64,000 nt of DNA from JABSQH01 sp965230015 (GCA_965230015.1 CBDDKF010000002.1:372001-436000), one strand, 5' to 3'; positions 26,601 through 35,782 are shown, counted from the stretch's first letter. Notes: generated by a model not told the origin, from the sequence alone. Made by a program: numbers and translations.

Positions 26601-28189
26601 AGCCCGAGCGTGCCGGCGGAGTGCCCCGCCCAGCCGAGCAGCGTGAGCGGATAGCGCACACCCGGCTCCAGTCGAATGGGCTCACCGACCTGCACTTCGC
26701 TCGGCGGTTGATCCTGAAGTACCTCCACGACGAGGTCACCGAGCTTGGCGTTGATGTCGTCGGCCATGTCCTCTTGGGCGGCCATAAACAGCGCCTCGGC
26801 CTCTTCGGGCTTGTGGTGGTCGAAGTCGTCCATGTTGAAGTTCCACGAGCCGACCGTGGTCTCGCCGCTGTAGGCCACCGCCAGCCCGTCGTCGGGCCCG
26901 AGCTGAACCCGGTAGCCGGGAAGCGTGTCGGTACGGTCCACGCCGTCGAGCCACGCCTGGGCACCTGCTGGGCCCTTCACGCCGAAGGTCAGCTCGACCT
27001 TCCCGTCGGCGTCGACCACGACGTCGGCAGGATCGATTTCCAGGTATCCGAGCCCCTTCGCGCTGTAGCCCGTGGTGAAGGGGAACAGGCCCACGTTCGA
27101 CTCGCTGAGATCCAGTTCGAGCCCGGGCACGCCCTCGGCGGTCTCGCCCATCTGCTGGCTGCCGACGAAGGTCTCGATCGATGACGGTACGGCACCGCTC
27201 GTGTTCATCAGCGAGTGGTCACCGGTGTCGGTGTAGCCGACGTCGGCGGTCACCGTCATCTCGATGTCGCGGGTCTTGCCGGTGCCTTTCATGCAGTCGT
27301 GGCGGGTCTTCGACGCCTTCGACGGGCGGAACACCTTCTGCCAACCGTGCGCCACCCAGCAGGCGCCCGACACGATCTCGTCGACCGGATACGAGATCAA
27401 CCAGCCGAGTGCTTCGAAGCTGTTGATGATCGTGCTGATGAAGATGTCGGCCCACTCGTGTTCCTGGCCGAAGCCGTTGAACGCACGCCGGTTCATGTCC
27501 GGCAGTCGGGCCATGTGCATGTAGCTGTAGCCCGAGACCGACTCGGTGGACGCGATCTCGTACCAGGGGTCCTGCATCACGAACGCTTCTGGGTCCGGCG
27601 AGAAGCCGCGATCGTCGAAGTCGTCGTTCGTCCCCGTCGGCGAGAAGCTCGGGAACAGGTGCATGCGCAGCCCGTTCAACGAGCCACTGTTCAACGCACC
27701 GAGCTGTGCCGATGGCACTTCGAACAGCTCAGGTCCGTAGTGCACGTCCCATTCGGTGACCACCGGGTCCTTCCCGATCAGTGCATCGGGCCCGAACGGC
27801 TCGCTCGACACGGTCGGCAGCCGGTAGGTCGGTGGCAGCTGCTCGAGCGACACGAGGATCGTTGCTGCGTACGCCTGTCCGGGTTCGAGCAGCTCGGCGG
27901 TGGGGGTCCATTCTTCGTCGAAGCCCCAACCCGACTCCTCGATCACCACTCGTTCGTCGTCGGCCCGCGTCACGACGTAGTTACGCGGATCCGTCGGCGC
28001 ACCGTCGAACGCCAGCTGAGGCACGCCGACCGGTATCGACGCGCTGGCGCTGTCGGCGACGGCGGCCACCAGCGCACTGGTGATCGCCACCGCTGCGGTG
28101 ACCATCAGTGCGAGGTGCCGTCTCCAGACGTGTTGGCGAGCGAGCGCACCATTGGCTGCGGGGTCGGCAAAGGCAGGGGATGTCTTCAC
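23633..28189 (-). CDS. Giant secreted propeller-like protein, partner of the Rhs gene
   Basis: 1518 residues from GTG at 28189. The N-terminal 50 residues look like a long secretion signal (RRHLALMVTAAVAITSALV, Ala-rich to ADSASAS). The residues after it include EEWTPTAELLEPGQAYAAT, similar to a segment at the same place in the upstream Rhs protein. A Cys-containing patch (VSGACWVAHGWQ, KTRHDCMKG) follows around residues 275-305. From about residue 880 there are propeller-like repeats (HLIALGADGTVMLIGVDT, HVWFTTPASTTIVRVDL, AVAFSDDGRTLFTSDP). No known catalytic motif. It starts 46 bp after the Rhs gene and is probably co-transcribed. Function unknown; a surface adhesin or Rhs partner is inference. 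Confidence 0.7.
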   Translation of the reverse strand: MKTSPAFADPAANGALARQHVWRRHLALMVTAAVAITSALVAAVADSASASIPVGVPQLAFDGAPTDPRNYVVTRADDERVVIEESGWGFDEEWTPTAELLEPGQAYAATILVSLEQLPPTYRLPTVSSEPFGPDALIGKDPVVTEWDVHYGPELFEVPSAQLGALNSGSLNGLRMHLFPSFSPTGTNDDFDDRGFSPDPEAFVMQDPWYEIASTESVSGYSYMHMARLPDMNRRAFNGFGQEHEWADIFISTIINSFEALGWLISYPVDEIVSGACWVAHGWQKVFRPSKASKTRHDCMKGTGKTRDIEMTVTADVGYTDTGDHSLMNTSGAVPSSIETFVGSQQMGETAEGVPGLELDLSESNVGLFPFTTGYSAKGLGYLEIDPADVVVDADGKVELTFGVKGPAGAQAWLDGVDRTDTLPGYRVQLGPDDGLAVAYSGETTVGSWNFNMDDFDHHKPEEAEALFMAAQEDMADDINAKLGDLVVEVLQDQPPSEVQVGEPIRLEPGVRYPLTLLGWAGHSAGTLGLYMLDDDQAATPVPMRWITPAAEGTRGFNDPVYPDNEWEPASDSYSMMMSADGSRLAELTEDGLTTSSAHWDGTWLPAEPFTFDRPLTTMTVDDIAGENETALLSLDNRVAMNGDGTVVAAALDQGMAPDEVLVVDAEQSTVRVQFPYDPGQDRPAVMVPVDDVDVAWFVDENGAPLPTSFTAESVHEDHGFTMIQTVDVTDLEFEVKADNTIGHIRVAGTARSHDVGNNSTRTSDIGFVSGHVDGELIHLDLYGSEGGTLHAQLVIGPDVHHESRWTSGEVMIAESSSPWLPLDDTNASVTYLSRVLEQAGAESFRGQDGTLFARTLAIDADGENLAVSEVWVEDPAASSVDSTASSRLMVFNKVGNQWRLSADTERNSATALDGELRAVVQDGGHAWIAAGTPSVIHQIDVATMQTVATVDTGINVTAAAVNADHLIALGADGTVMLIGVDTMQIESTTRYEELVNPTQAIALNDDLFVANGGDVSRPAHVGVHLDLAQQAVVSTYGELGVHTIFSHAEGGGPTTSTVTQSSDRHVWFTTPASTTIVRVDLDDLNTTEFDMSGEGVWGVAGVSFTRSQAWLFPHNPVGSIKLHDPGAAQEIWETRIAFEFDPFSGAYVYDEGGADVSSRDVVLYDTPISHPAQRTADIGSDAVFSLEWSDGTPTVVISFDDVNTHVYDHQLDMEGYESGGPTGVGETALRYPVAPQLPDREWVSAEMWVVQGYVLVAVSDGDDTYVVSLTPTAYGFNDGETPEHLGANVDVFGGSIDIARDGDGVVRLVTTTPYGVAVYRNDNGTLHGEAATYTSSRRYITHTNAVAFSDDGRTLFTSDPNYTAADEREVAGALRIYQLGQDGWDLSAEFGAPFDSTSSAGQAFGGKVVANGRFLMVGGVTDPIEYDPQWMFRDVWGGWSEFRVRNYIAPPEGAPPAPGSGSFAPTVGGYQWFMPTALIGHRPYDIKHSSGLYNQTASLPFDVLREYRQFPIADLGD

Positions 28190-28235
28190 GTTGTTACCTG
28201 ATCCAGTCGAAGTAGGCGGCTGAGCTGCGTGGGAC

Positions 28236-31200
28236 TCAGACCGGGGGCCCGTCCGACGGTCGGCTCACCCACGTGCCACCGAGCTGATCGGGCCCCGGCA
28301 CATACGTGTGCTGGTAGAACCCGTCGGGATCAAGTGTCTCGGTGATCCAGCCGATCGAGGTGCGCCGAGTGTGCACCTCGGTGTAGTTCTGGGTTCCCTG
28401 GGCGATGCCGTCTGGATAACCCGACCGCGCCAGCAGCGCGTCGTGGAGGTCGATGCTCCGTTGGTTGAACCTGAACCGTCCGGTGTACCGGGTCTCGAGC
28501 GGGTACATCCCGGCTTCGACCGAGTTGAAGCTCGAGGAGAGCGACGAGGTTCGCGATCGCGGCGCGGAGTAGAGACCGACCGACGTATCGGGCCGCGTGA
28601 ACTGGTGTGTCGCCATCTGATGCAAGCCGGGATTCGACTCGGGGATCATCTGCGACTCGGGAACGCCGGCGAGGCGCGTGCCCTGCGACTGTCCCGTGCG
28701 GTACTGCGACAGGAACTCATTCGACTGGGTACGCACTCTCATCGTGCCTGCGTTGTTGAAGTCGATGCTCATGTTGTTGCCCATGAGGGGGCTGCCCGAC
28801 ACGTACTCGCCGACCGACGGCTGCTCCGATCCGGTGCCCTTCCACTTGGCGTAGGTCCGCTTCACGTTCATCTTCAGCTTCGTGGCCGCAGCTCTCGAGT
28901 CGAAGAACTTCGAGGTGAGGCTGAGCACGTTGAGGACGGAGAGCGTGATGACCAGTGCGACGAACTGATCCTTATCGATGAAGCCGGCCTCGAGCATGGC
29001 CCATAGCAGGGCGGCCTCGACTGCCGTTTCGACGACGTGCCACAACACCAACTTGAGCCAGTGACTGACGGGCATGACGATGGAGAACAGCACGAGGCCA
29101 ACACCGAGCGCCCCGAACAGCACCTCCATCTGGTGTTGCGTCGGCTGGTTGCCCGATCGGTCGTGCTGATCGAACGGGTTGCCGTCGGTGTAGGAGTAGT
29201 CCGACGCCCCGACGCGTAGTGGGTCGACCTGAGCGAACGATCCGATCTCGTTGATCACGAGGCGGGCACCCGCAAACGTGACGAGGTTGGCGCCGTCGTG
29301 CACGCTGAGTCCGAGCCAGCCGTAGCCGGGGTCGGCCGAGACGTCGACCGGTTCCTCGTTCTCGTTGTCGACGACCGGCTCGTTGTCGACGGCAGCTTCG
29401 TTCTCGACGACGGTCTCGGTCTTGGCGGCGGTACCGCCAGGAATCGGCTGACCGTAGGGCAAGAAGCGCAACGGCTCGACCTCGCCCAGGCTGTCGACGC
29501 CGGGGGCCAACTCTGCCCAGGTGTTGTCGAAGAAGTCACCAATTCGCAGGTGATCACCGCGAGCGTCGATGTCGAGGATCAGCCCGCCCGAGAACCCGAT
29601 CGTCTGGTTGACGACCTCGCCGTCCACGAGCGTGAGGCCGCCTCCGGCCCGTTCGGTCGTCAACGTTCGGTCGGGATGGACGTTCGTCGTCCGCGTGACC
29701 GTACCGGCGGCGTCGTACTCGAACGTCCGGCCCGTCTCACCGCTCATCACCGAGATCAGCGCGTGAGTCTGGTCGTACAGCATCGTGGTCTCGTCGTACA
29801 CGACCACGTCGGTGCGATCGACGACGACCTCGACCGGTGCGCCGTTGCGGGTGACCACCTGCGGGGCGTTCGCCCGGTCGTATCCAACGGTGATCTCGTC
29901 GCGTGAACCGTCGGCCCACGTCGTGTCGATCGTCGATGGGGTACGCGCCAGCACGGCGCTGGGGTTGCTGCCCGCAAGTTCGGCGGGCAGCTCGTCGAAG
30001 CCGAGGTTCCACGTGGTGACTCCCTCAGCCGACGTCAGCACCACTTCTGCGGCGGTGCCATTGGGATGGAACGCATAGTCGTACGTCGACACGTCGCCGT
30101 TTGTGGCCTGGACTCGGTCGGCCATACGGCCGCTCGCAGTCAGTGTGACGTCGTCGGACCAGCTCGTACCTGCAGCATCGGTCCAGGTACGGCCGACTTG
30201 GTAGGAGTAGTCGTCGTAGTCGAACGCCACGCTGAAGCCGTTCCAGTAGTCGACGCGAGTGAGTTGCGCGGGCTCGTCGGGGTTGTAGGTCAGTTCGGCG
30301 TAGATCTCCTCACCGGTGAGCGTTGTAGCCCGCTCGGCGATGATCTGACCGGTTCGCGGGTCGATCTCGGTCGTCGAGCTGACTTCCACCAGGCCGCCGA
30401 GCGGCGTGTCGAGATAGGTCACTCGGGTGACCGCGTCGGTGCCGTACGTGGTGTGGGTCTGCGCCCCGTAGTAGTCCACGCTGATGATGTGCGCGCCGCC
30501 GAGGTTCGACACCGCAGTCGCCGTCAACACCTCGCCGTCGACGGTCGAGGTCGTGACCGTCGCCGGATACCCCTCGGCGGTCACGAGGTATTCGATCTCC
30601 AGATTGCGCTCGGGCGACATGGCGCCGCCACCGCCGGGCTGGAATCCCGCCGACGTATGCATGCGCGTTTCGCGCAGGCGATCGTCGTAGTCGAAGGTCG
30701 TGGTCGTGTCGGTCGAGTCGTCGTGAACAGCCGCTTGCATGCCATGGGCCGTCCACCACCGCGACACCGTGCGTCCCGGCAGTTGCGGGTCGGTCGGATG
30801 CGGATCGGTGCCCGACCGCTCCAGGCCACCTTGCAGCGCGGCGGTCGACGCGCCTGGCGCGACCGCGCGTTCTGCGGCACCCCAGTACGCCGCCACCACT
30901 TCGAAACCGGAACCCTCGGTGGTGCTCAGCGGACGGTGCAGTTCGTCGAAATCGGTGGAGAATCCCTCGTACGTGTACGACTGGGTGAGGTCCTCGACGC
31001 CGTCGATGTAGCTCACGGAATCGCTCACGAGCCCCACGAACGGGTCCTCGTAGTGGTTGAGCGTGCGCCGCTCCACGGCGGGACCGTCGGTGGTCAAGAA
31101 GTCGTACTCGTACTTCTCGGTCAACAGCTGCAACCCAGCCGTCGTCTGATCGATGCCGAACGTGGTGATCTCCGTGCCGTCGTCGGCGGTGACAACGAGC

Positions 31201-33335
31201 GACAACGGCTGGTCGGGCGACGGCGGAGCGTCGCCGGTGACCATGGCTTCCACGACGACTTTCCCGGCGAGCGAGGGAGCCTGCATGATCGCTGTGGGAT
31301 CACCCTCAACGCCTTCCACCGAGAACGACTCGAGCTCGGCGCCCGTGACCTCGACGGAGTACTCACCGTCGACTACCGCAGGGACGAAGCCCAAGAACTC
31401 TGCGGACCATCCGGCGCCGACGCCGTCGGGCGCAGCCGTGATGTCGGCATCTTGCTCGAACGCCACGGCGACCGACGCACTGTCGCGCGCTGCGTCGTCC
31501 CACCATGTGACGAGCCAACCGTTGGCGTCGGGCGTCGAGTCGTACAACTCGGTCGCGCGCGGCATCGCATCGCGGTGCTCAGGCAGCGGTGCGCGGGTAA
31601 CGGGGTCGAACATGTAGGTGGGAGCCGGGCCCCACGTGGTCTGCTCGATCGATGGCGAGTCGTGCGTCTCGACGTAGGTCTGCGTGGTGTTGGAGATGGC
31701 CCCGATCGGAGCCCCGTCATCGTCGAAGAGCATCTCGGAGAACATGCCGTTGCTGAACTCCGTCGTCTCGACCACCCACGTCTCGGGATCAAACGTGCGA
31801 GTCACCCACGAGTTCGACGACGAATCGATCATCGACATCTCGATCCGCGACTCGCCGGCACCGTAGGTGAAGTCGACCGCGCCTCGATCGCCGCCGAGTT
31901 CTTGGACCGGATAGGTGACGTCGGTGACTCGACCTTCGCTGTCGTAGGCGAAGGTCGTCTCGAGGTCGGTCGACTGTGCGTCGACCGCACCCATCGCGGC
32001 CGGAACAGCGTGCACCGGGTTGCGCAGCCCGACGATGTTGCCGCCCTGGTCGTAGCGCAGGTCGATCCGGGTTCCGTCGGGGGTCAAGAAAGCAGCAACT
32101 TGACCGTCGGACCAGCCGAGCGTGGTCAGGCGTGTGGCGCTCGGATCGGCGGGGTCATCGTGCACCGAGACGGCGCAGAGCGAGTTGAGTGGCGCGCGGT
32201 CGAACCCGGCGGGTGCGGTTGCGCACATCTCGGAGACGCCTGCATAGTGAAACTCCACGCTGCGGCCGGTGACCGGGTCGGTCACGCTGCCGAGCAGGTC
32301 GGGCGTGGCCCACTCGAAGTCGTACGACATCGCGCCGTAGCCGTCTTCGAATCCGGTGGTGTAGGTACGCAGTTGTCCGCGGAAGTCGAAGATGTACTCG
32401 TTGCCGAACTCGTCGAGGTAGCGCCAACCGCCGTAGGTGTTGTCGCGGGTCAGCGAGGCCGTGCCGTCGTTCTCTTCGACGACGTCGAGCGCCAGGCGAT
32501 AGGTGCCGTCGCCGTTGTCGTAGTACCGCTGGCGCGTCCCGTTCATGCTCCACATCTCGAGCGCGCCCGCAGCCGGAAAGGCCTCGATGAGGTACCGCTG
32601 CACCGGCACACCCACGTCGATCGTCCAGGCGCCAGGGAGCGGGTCGCTCATGGGACCAACGACGTCCTGGGAGAGGCTGACCGACGACCACGACACGTCG
32701 ACCGGAAGCGAGACATCGCTACCGGCGATGTTGCCGGCAACGACCAGTTCCCCGGTGAAGGGGGCAACTCCGAAGCCAAGATCGCCGTGCAGCTCCTGCG
32801 TACCGACGCCAGTCAGGTCGACCTGGAACAGCTGCACGAGATTGTTCTCGTCCGCTGGCGGCTGCTCCGCACCGGGCTCACTCGCCGGCGACACGGTGGC
32901 CACATACGTCTGACCCTGCTGGAGAATCCCTGCGGGCACCTGCCACTCGGTGTCCCACGTGGCGCCGCTCGTTGCGCCCTGCGCATTGTCCGCCGACAGG
33001 TCCCATACGACGTACTCGTAGCCCAGGTCGGGATGAGGCTCGACCGACGCGGCAGAAACGATCGGCGTCGTCGTGCGCAGCACACACATCCCGCTGTCTG
33101 GTCCCGAGTCGCAGAGTGCGATGTCGTGGTCGGTCTGCAGCCAACTCGACTGGTTCCCGCTGGTCTCCAGCGGTGGCAGCTCCCAGGTGTTCGGTTCGGC
33201 GAACAGCTCAGGAAGTGCCGGCATCGCTGCATTGACGGTCGCCGGCACGGCGGTGGCGACCAGGGTTGCGGCGACGCCAACGGCGATCGCGCGTACGCGA
33301 CTGCGCGCCATGCGGCGCGACGAGGTGGGGGGCAT
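28236..33335 (-). CDS. Rhs/YD-repeat secreted protein with membrane-spanning C-terminal tail
   Basis: 1699 residues with an Ala-rich signal peptide (AIAVGVAATLVATAVPATVNA). The N-terminal region contains TEWQVPAGILQQGQTYVAT, matching the partner protein. YD/Rhs-type repeats fill the middle (YDNGDGTYRLALDV, WRYLDEFGNEYIFDFRGQL, RTFEYDAAGTVTRTTN), interrupted by a PA14-like insert (GWSAEFLGFVPAVVDGEYS). The Rhs-core end appears as DPLRVGASDYSYTDGNPFD followed by DRSG near residue 1396. The last 303 residues, where Rhs proteins carry variable toxin domains, hold about three hydrophobic helices and then a polar domain I do not recognise. No cognate immunity gene is evident. ATG at 33335 has GGAG about 9 bases upstream. 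Confidence 0.75.
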   Translation of the reverse strand: MPPTSSRRMARSRVRAIAVGVAATLVATAVPATVNAAMPALPELFAEPNTWELPPLETSGNQSSWLQTDHDIALCDSGPDSGMCVLRTTTPIVSAASVEPHPDLGYEYVVWDLSADNAQGATSGATWDTEWQVPAGILQQGQTYVATVSPASEPGAEQPPADENNLVQLFQVDLTGVGTQELHGDLGFGVAPFTGELVVAGNIAGSDVSLPVDVSWSSVSLSQDVVGPMSDPLPGAWTIDVGVPVQRYLIEAFPAAGALEMWSMNGTRQRYYDNGDGTYRLALDVVEENDGTASLTRDNTYGGWRYLDEFGNEYIFDFRGQLRTYTTGFEDGYGAMSYDFEWATPDLLGSVTDPVTGRSVEFHYAGVSEMCATAPAGFDRAPLNSLCAVSVHDDPADPSATRLTTLGWSDGQVAAFLTPDGTRIDLRYDQGGNIVGLRNPVHAVPAAMGAVDAQSTDLETTFAYDSEGRVTDVTYPVQELGGDRGAVDFTYGAGESRIEMSMIDSSSNSWVTRTFDPETWVVETTEFSNGMFSEMLFDDDGAPIGAISNTTQTYVETHDSPSIEQTTWGPAPTYMFDPVTRAPLPEHRDAMPRATELYDSTPDANGWLVTWWDDAARDSASVAVAFEQDADITAAPDGVGAGWSAEFLGFVPAVVDGEYSVEVTGAELESFSVEGVEGDPTAIMQAPSLAGKVVVEAMVTGDAPPSPDQPLSLVVTADDGTEITTFGIDQTTAGLQLLTEKYEYDFLTTDGPAVERRTLNHYEDPFVGLVSDSVSYIDGVEDLTQSYTYEGFSTDFDELHRPLSTTEGSGFEVVAAYWGAAERAVAPGASTAALQGGLERSGTDPHPTDPQLPGRTVSRWWTAHGMQAAVHDDSTDTTTTFDYDDRLRETRMHTSAGFQPGGGGAMSPERNLEIEYLVTAEGYPATVTTSTVDGEVLTATAVSNLGGAHIISVDYYGAQTHTTYGTDAVTRVTYLDTPLGGLVEVSSTTEIDPRTGQIIAERATTLTGEEIYAELTYNPDEPAQLTRVDYWNGFSVAFDYDDYSYQVGRTWTDAAGTSWSDDVTLTASGRMADRVQATNGDVSTYDYAFHPNGTAAEVVLTSAEGVTTWNLGFDELPAELAGSNPSAVLARTPSTIDTTWADGSRDEITVGYDRANAPQVVTRNGAPVEVVVDRTDVVVYDETTMLYDQTHALISVMSGETGRTFEYDAAGTVTRTTNVHPDRTLTTERAGGGLTLVDGEVVNQTIGFSGGLILDIDARGDHLRIGDFFDNTWAELAPGVDSLGEVEPLRFLPYGQPIPGGTAAKTETVVENEAAVDNEPVVDNENEEPVDVSADPGYGWLGLSVHDGANLVTFAGARLVINEIGSFAQVDPLRVGASDYSYTDGNPFDQHDRSGNQPTQHQMEVLFGALGVGLVLFSIVMPVSHWLKLVLWHVVETAVEAALLWAMLEAGFIDKDQFVALVITLSVLNVLSLTSKFFDSRAAATKLKMNVKRTYAKWKGTGSEQPSVGEYVSGSPLMGNNMSIDFNNAGTMRVRTQSNEFLSQYRTGQSQGTRLAGVPESQMIPESNPGLHQMATHQFTRPDTSVGLYSAPRSRTSSLSSSFNSVEAGMYPLETRYTGRFRFNQRSIDLHDALLARSGYPDGIAQGTQNYTEVHTRRTSIGWITETLDPDGFYQHTYVPGPDQLGGTWVSRPSDGPPV

Positions 33336-33442
33336 TCAGTTGTCTCCGGACTGTGGTTGTGGCAGAGGACCTGCTCCGGCGGTCGGGGCACGGCTCAGGA
33401 CTCCGGCATTGTCCGAGAGATCACATGAGCGGTCCCCGTGGC

Positions 33443-33464
33443 CAACCTGAAATCAACCTGAAAC
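33443..33464. promoter_or_regulatory. Tandem direct repeat, 11-bp period
   Basis: CAACCTGAAAT followed at once by CAACCTGAAAC. A 10-base exact repeat one helical turn apart is the usual layout for winged-helix response regulators binding as head-to-tail dimers. Lies about 108 bp upstream of the Rhs ATG. Confidence 0.5.
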
Positions 33465-33533
33465 CGAACGGCGCGAGACGCGATCGACAACGGCGCGCAT
33501 GACGTACCTTCCCGGCTGAAGGCCGCGCACAAT

Positions 33534-33562
33534 GATGAGAGGCTTCTCATGGAGATCTCATC
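33534..33562. promoter_or_regulatory. Composite response-regulator operator, copy 1
   Basis: 29 bp with half-sites GATGAGAG, TTCTCAT and TCTCATC. The last two form a direct repeat with 11-bp spacing and the first is inverted. Located 98 bp before the kinase ATG. Same architecture recurs at 35783 and 37051, all on the plus strand. Confidence 0.6.
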
Positions 33563-33659
33563 GGCCTTTCCCACATGCGCATCACCATGCGCCGTATGAC
33601 CAGGACCGCGCTGCGGGACGACAGCCGGCGACCACAGCGGTGCTGCGAACTCGACGGCA

Positions 33660-35117
33660 ATGATGACCGCGGGTGATCCGCAGCCACGGACGCGGTGGTG
33701 GTCGTCGCTCCGGTGGCGCATCGTGACCGGCTACGTGCTGCTGCTCGCCGCAGCCCTGGCCATCTCCATTCTGGTCACACGCCAGGTGCTCGTCGGCCGG
33801 CTCGATCGCGAAGTCGACCGGTCGCTCACCCAGGAAGTGGAAGAGATGCGCAACGTCGCCACCGGCGACGACCCGGCGACCGGTGAGCCATTCGGTGACG
33901 ACACTGCCACGATCTTCGACACGTTCCTCAGGGGCAACATCCCGATTACCAACGAGGCGTTCTACACGCTGGTGGATGGCGAGCGATATCTGTCGAGCTT
34001 CGACGCCCCCCAAGAGTTGTGGGAGGACGATGGTTTCGTTGCCGACTGGGCCGCCGTGACCACCCCGACCACGGTGACGACGACGAGTTCCCTCGGCGAG
34101 GTGCGCTACCTCGCCGTACCGCTGCTCACTGGCGACACGGTGAGCGGCGTGTTCGTCGTGGTCAACTTCCTCGACAACGACCGCGACGACATCGCCTTCG
34201 TCGTGCGAGTGTTGATCGCCGCAGGCTTGGTCGTACTGGTGGCGACCGCAGCCCTCGCATGGTCGATCGCCGGTCGGGTACTTCGCCCTGTGCGCGACCT
34301 CACCACGACTGCACACCAGATCTCCGATACCGATCTCACGAAACGGATCGAGGTGACCGGCAACGACGAGATCGCCAAGCTGGGCGCAACCTTCAACGAG
34401 ATGGTCGACCGGCTCGAGGACGGCTTCGCCCATCAGCGGGAATTTCTCGACGACGTCGCCCACGAGCTGCGCACCCCGATCACGATCGTGCAAGGCCACG
34501 TCGACGTCTTGGGCGACGATCCAGACGAGCGCGCCGACAGCGTCGCCACGATCACCGACGAACTCGATCGCATGAACCGCTACGTCGACGACCTGTTGCT
34601 CTTGGCGAAGGCCGAGAGTGGGCAGTTCCTTCGCTTTGCCCCGGTGGATCTCGGCGAACTCGCCGAGATCGTCGACCAGCGTGTTCGGCCGCTCGGAGTA
34701 CGCGACTGGGTGCTCGACGCGGCGCCGCAGACCGGCACCGTGGCCTTCCTTGGCGACCGCGATCGGCTCCTCCAGGCGATGCTCAACCTGGCCACCAACG
34801 CCGTGCAACACACCGCCGACGGCGATCAGATCGGCATTGGCGTCGCCGCCGAACCTGGAGATTCCATGGCGCAACTGTGGGTGCGCGACACCGGCCCAGG
34901 CCTCGACCCCGACACGATCGACCAGCTCTTCACCCGACGCTTTCGGAGCGCAGCCAGCCGAGCCCGCCGGTCCGAAGGCATGGGCATCGGATTGTCGATC
35001 GTCGACGCCATCGCCCGCGGCCATGGCGGCCGAGCCATCGCCGCCAACGAACCCGACGGAGGTGCCCGATTCACGATCGAGCTCCCGATCGAGACCGAGA
35101 CGGAGGACGTTCCATGA
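33660..35117 (+). CDS. Membrane sensor histidine kinase
   Basis: 485 residues. Membrane helices at about 19-40 and 179-202 flank an extracytoplasmic sensor domain of about 135 residues with a Thr-rich patch (TTPTTVTTTSS). HAMP follows (203-255), then the H-box FLDDVAHELRTPITIV with His268 as phospho-acceptor. The ATPase domain has N-box NLATNAVQH, the DTGPGLD G1 motif and GMGIGLSIVDAI. Ends with ATGA overlap onto the response regulator. The EnvZ/BaeS-like class senses envelope or surface conditions, but the ligand is unknown. Confidence 0.85.
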   Translation: MMTAGDPQPRTRWWSSLRWRIVTGYVLLLAAALAISILVTRQVLVGRLDREVDRSLTQEVEEMRNVATGDDPATGEPFGDDTATIFDTFLRGNIPITNEAFYTLVDGERYLSSFDAPQELWEDDGFVADWAAVTTPTTVTTTSSLGEVRYLAVPLLTGDTVSGVFVVVNFLDNDRDDIAFVVRVLIAAGLVVLVATAALAWSIAGRVLRPVRDLTTTAHQISDTDLTKRIEVTGNDEIAKLGATFNEMVDRLEDGFAHQREFLDDVAHELRTPITIVQGHVDVLGDDPDERADSVATITDELDRMNRYVDDLLLLAKAESGQFLRFAPVDLGELAEIVDQRVRPLGVRDWVLDAAPQTGTVAFLGDRDRLLQAMLNLATNAVQHTADGDQIGIGVAAEPGDSMAQLWVRDTGPGLDPDTIDQLFTRRFRSAASRARRSEGMGIGLSIVDAIARGHGGRAIAANEPDGGARFTIELPIETETEDVP

Positions 35118-35776
35118 CCCGCATCCTGATCGTCGAAGACGAGGAGCGCATCGTTTCGTTCCTCGAGAAGGGCTTGCGGGCGAACGGCTACTCGACGGTT
35201 GCCGTCAACGACGGCGACAGCGCAATGGCGCTCGCCCGCGACGACTCGTTCGACCTGGTCATCCTGGATCTCGGGCTCCCCGGACACGACGGCCGCGACG
35301 TGCTCCGCGCGGTGCGCGCACGCGGCGAAGAGCTGCCAATCCTCATCCTCACGGCACGCGACGGCGTCGACGACGTGGTGGGCAGTCTGGAGCAAGGCGC
35401 CGACGACTACGTCACCAAACCATTCCGCTTCGAAGAACTGCTGGCGCGGATTCGCCTGCGGATTCGCCCCGACGACCGCTCGTCGGAAACGACGGTGCTG
35501 AACGTCGGTGAGGTGCAGCTCGATCTGCGGTCGCGGCGGGCCTCGTGGGGCGACCGAACGGTCGAACTGACCGCACGTGAGTTCGCGCTCCTCGAGACCT
35601 TCATGCGCCACGCCGGCCAGGTCCTCACACGCGAACAACTGCTGTCGCATGTGTGGGGCTACGACTTCGACCCGGGATCGAACGTGGTCGACGTGTACGT
35701 GCGGTACCTCCGGCGAAAGCTGGGCGAAGGGGCGATCGAGACGGTGCGTGGGATGGGGTACCGCATGTCGGCATGA
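35114..35776 (+). CDS. OmpR/PhoB-family response regulator
   Basis: 220 residues. Receiver domain with acidic pocket VEDEE, phospho-acceptor Asp52 (VILDLGLPGHDG), Thr in LILTARD and Lys in YVTKPFRFEELLAR. C-terminal winged helix with LTAREFALLETFMRHAGQVLTREQLLSHVWGYDF (first 20 and following residues) and VVDVYVRYLRRKLG as recognition region. ATG at 35114 overlaps the kinase stop. The three GATGAGAG-type operators around this pair are the obvious candidate targets, implying autoregulation. Confidence 0.85.
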   Translation: MTRILIVEDEERIVSFLEKGLRANGYSTVAVNDGDSAMALARDDSFDLVILDLGLPGHDGRDVLRAVRARGEELPILILTARDGVDDVVGSLEQGADDYVTKPFRFEELLARIRLRIRPDDRSSETTVLNVGEVQLDLRSRRASWGDRTVELTAREFALLETFMRHAGQVLTREQLLSHVWGYDFDPGSNVVDVYVRYLRRKLGEGAIETVRGMGYRMSA

Positions 35777-35782
35777 CGACTT

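Larger units (their letters stand above)
33336..33659. promoter_or_regulatory. Divergent control region between Rhs operon and two-component genes
   Basis: 324 bp without a credible gene. It contains an 11-bp-period direct repeat (33443-33464) nearer the Rhs side and the composite GATGAGAG/CTCATC operator (33534-33562) nearer the kinase side. Both are typical of OmpR/PhoB-type response-regulator sites, so this is probably the main control point for both transcription units. Confidence 0.55.

Noticed and set aside
28236..29147. Known Rhs toxin domain (nuclease, deaminase or ADP-ribosyltransferase) in the tail
   Set aside because: None of the catalytic motifs of these toxin groups is visible, so only a membrane-spanning unknown tail is reported.
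30066..33428. A 1120-codon open frame on the plus strand opposite the Rhs gene
   Set aside because: Composition (Arg/Val/His-rich, no domains) is that of an antisense shadow; the minus-strand Rhs frame has signal peptide and repeats.
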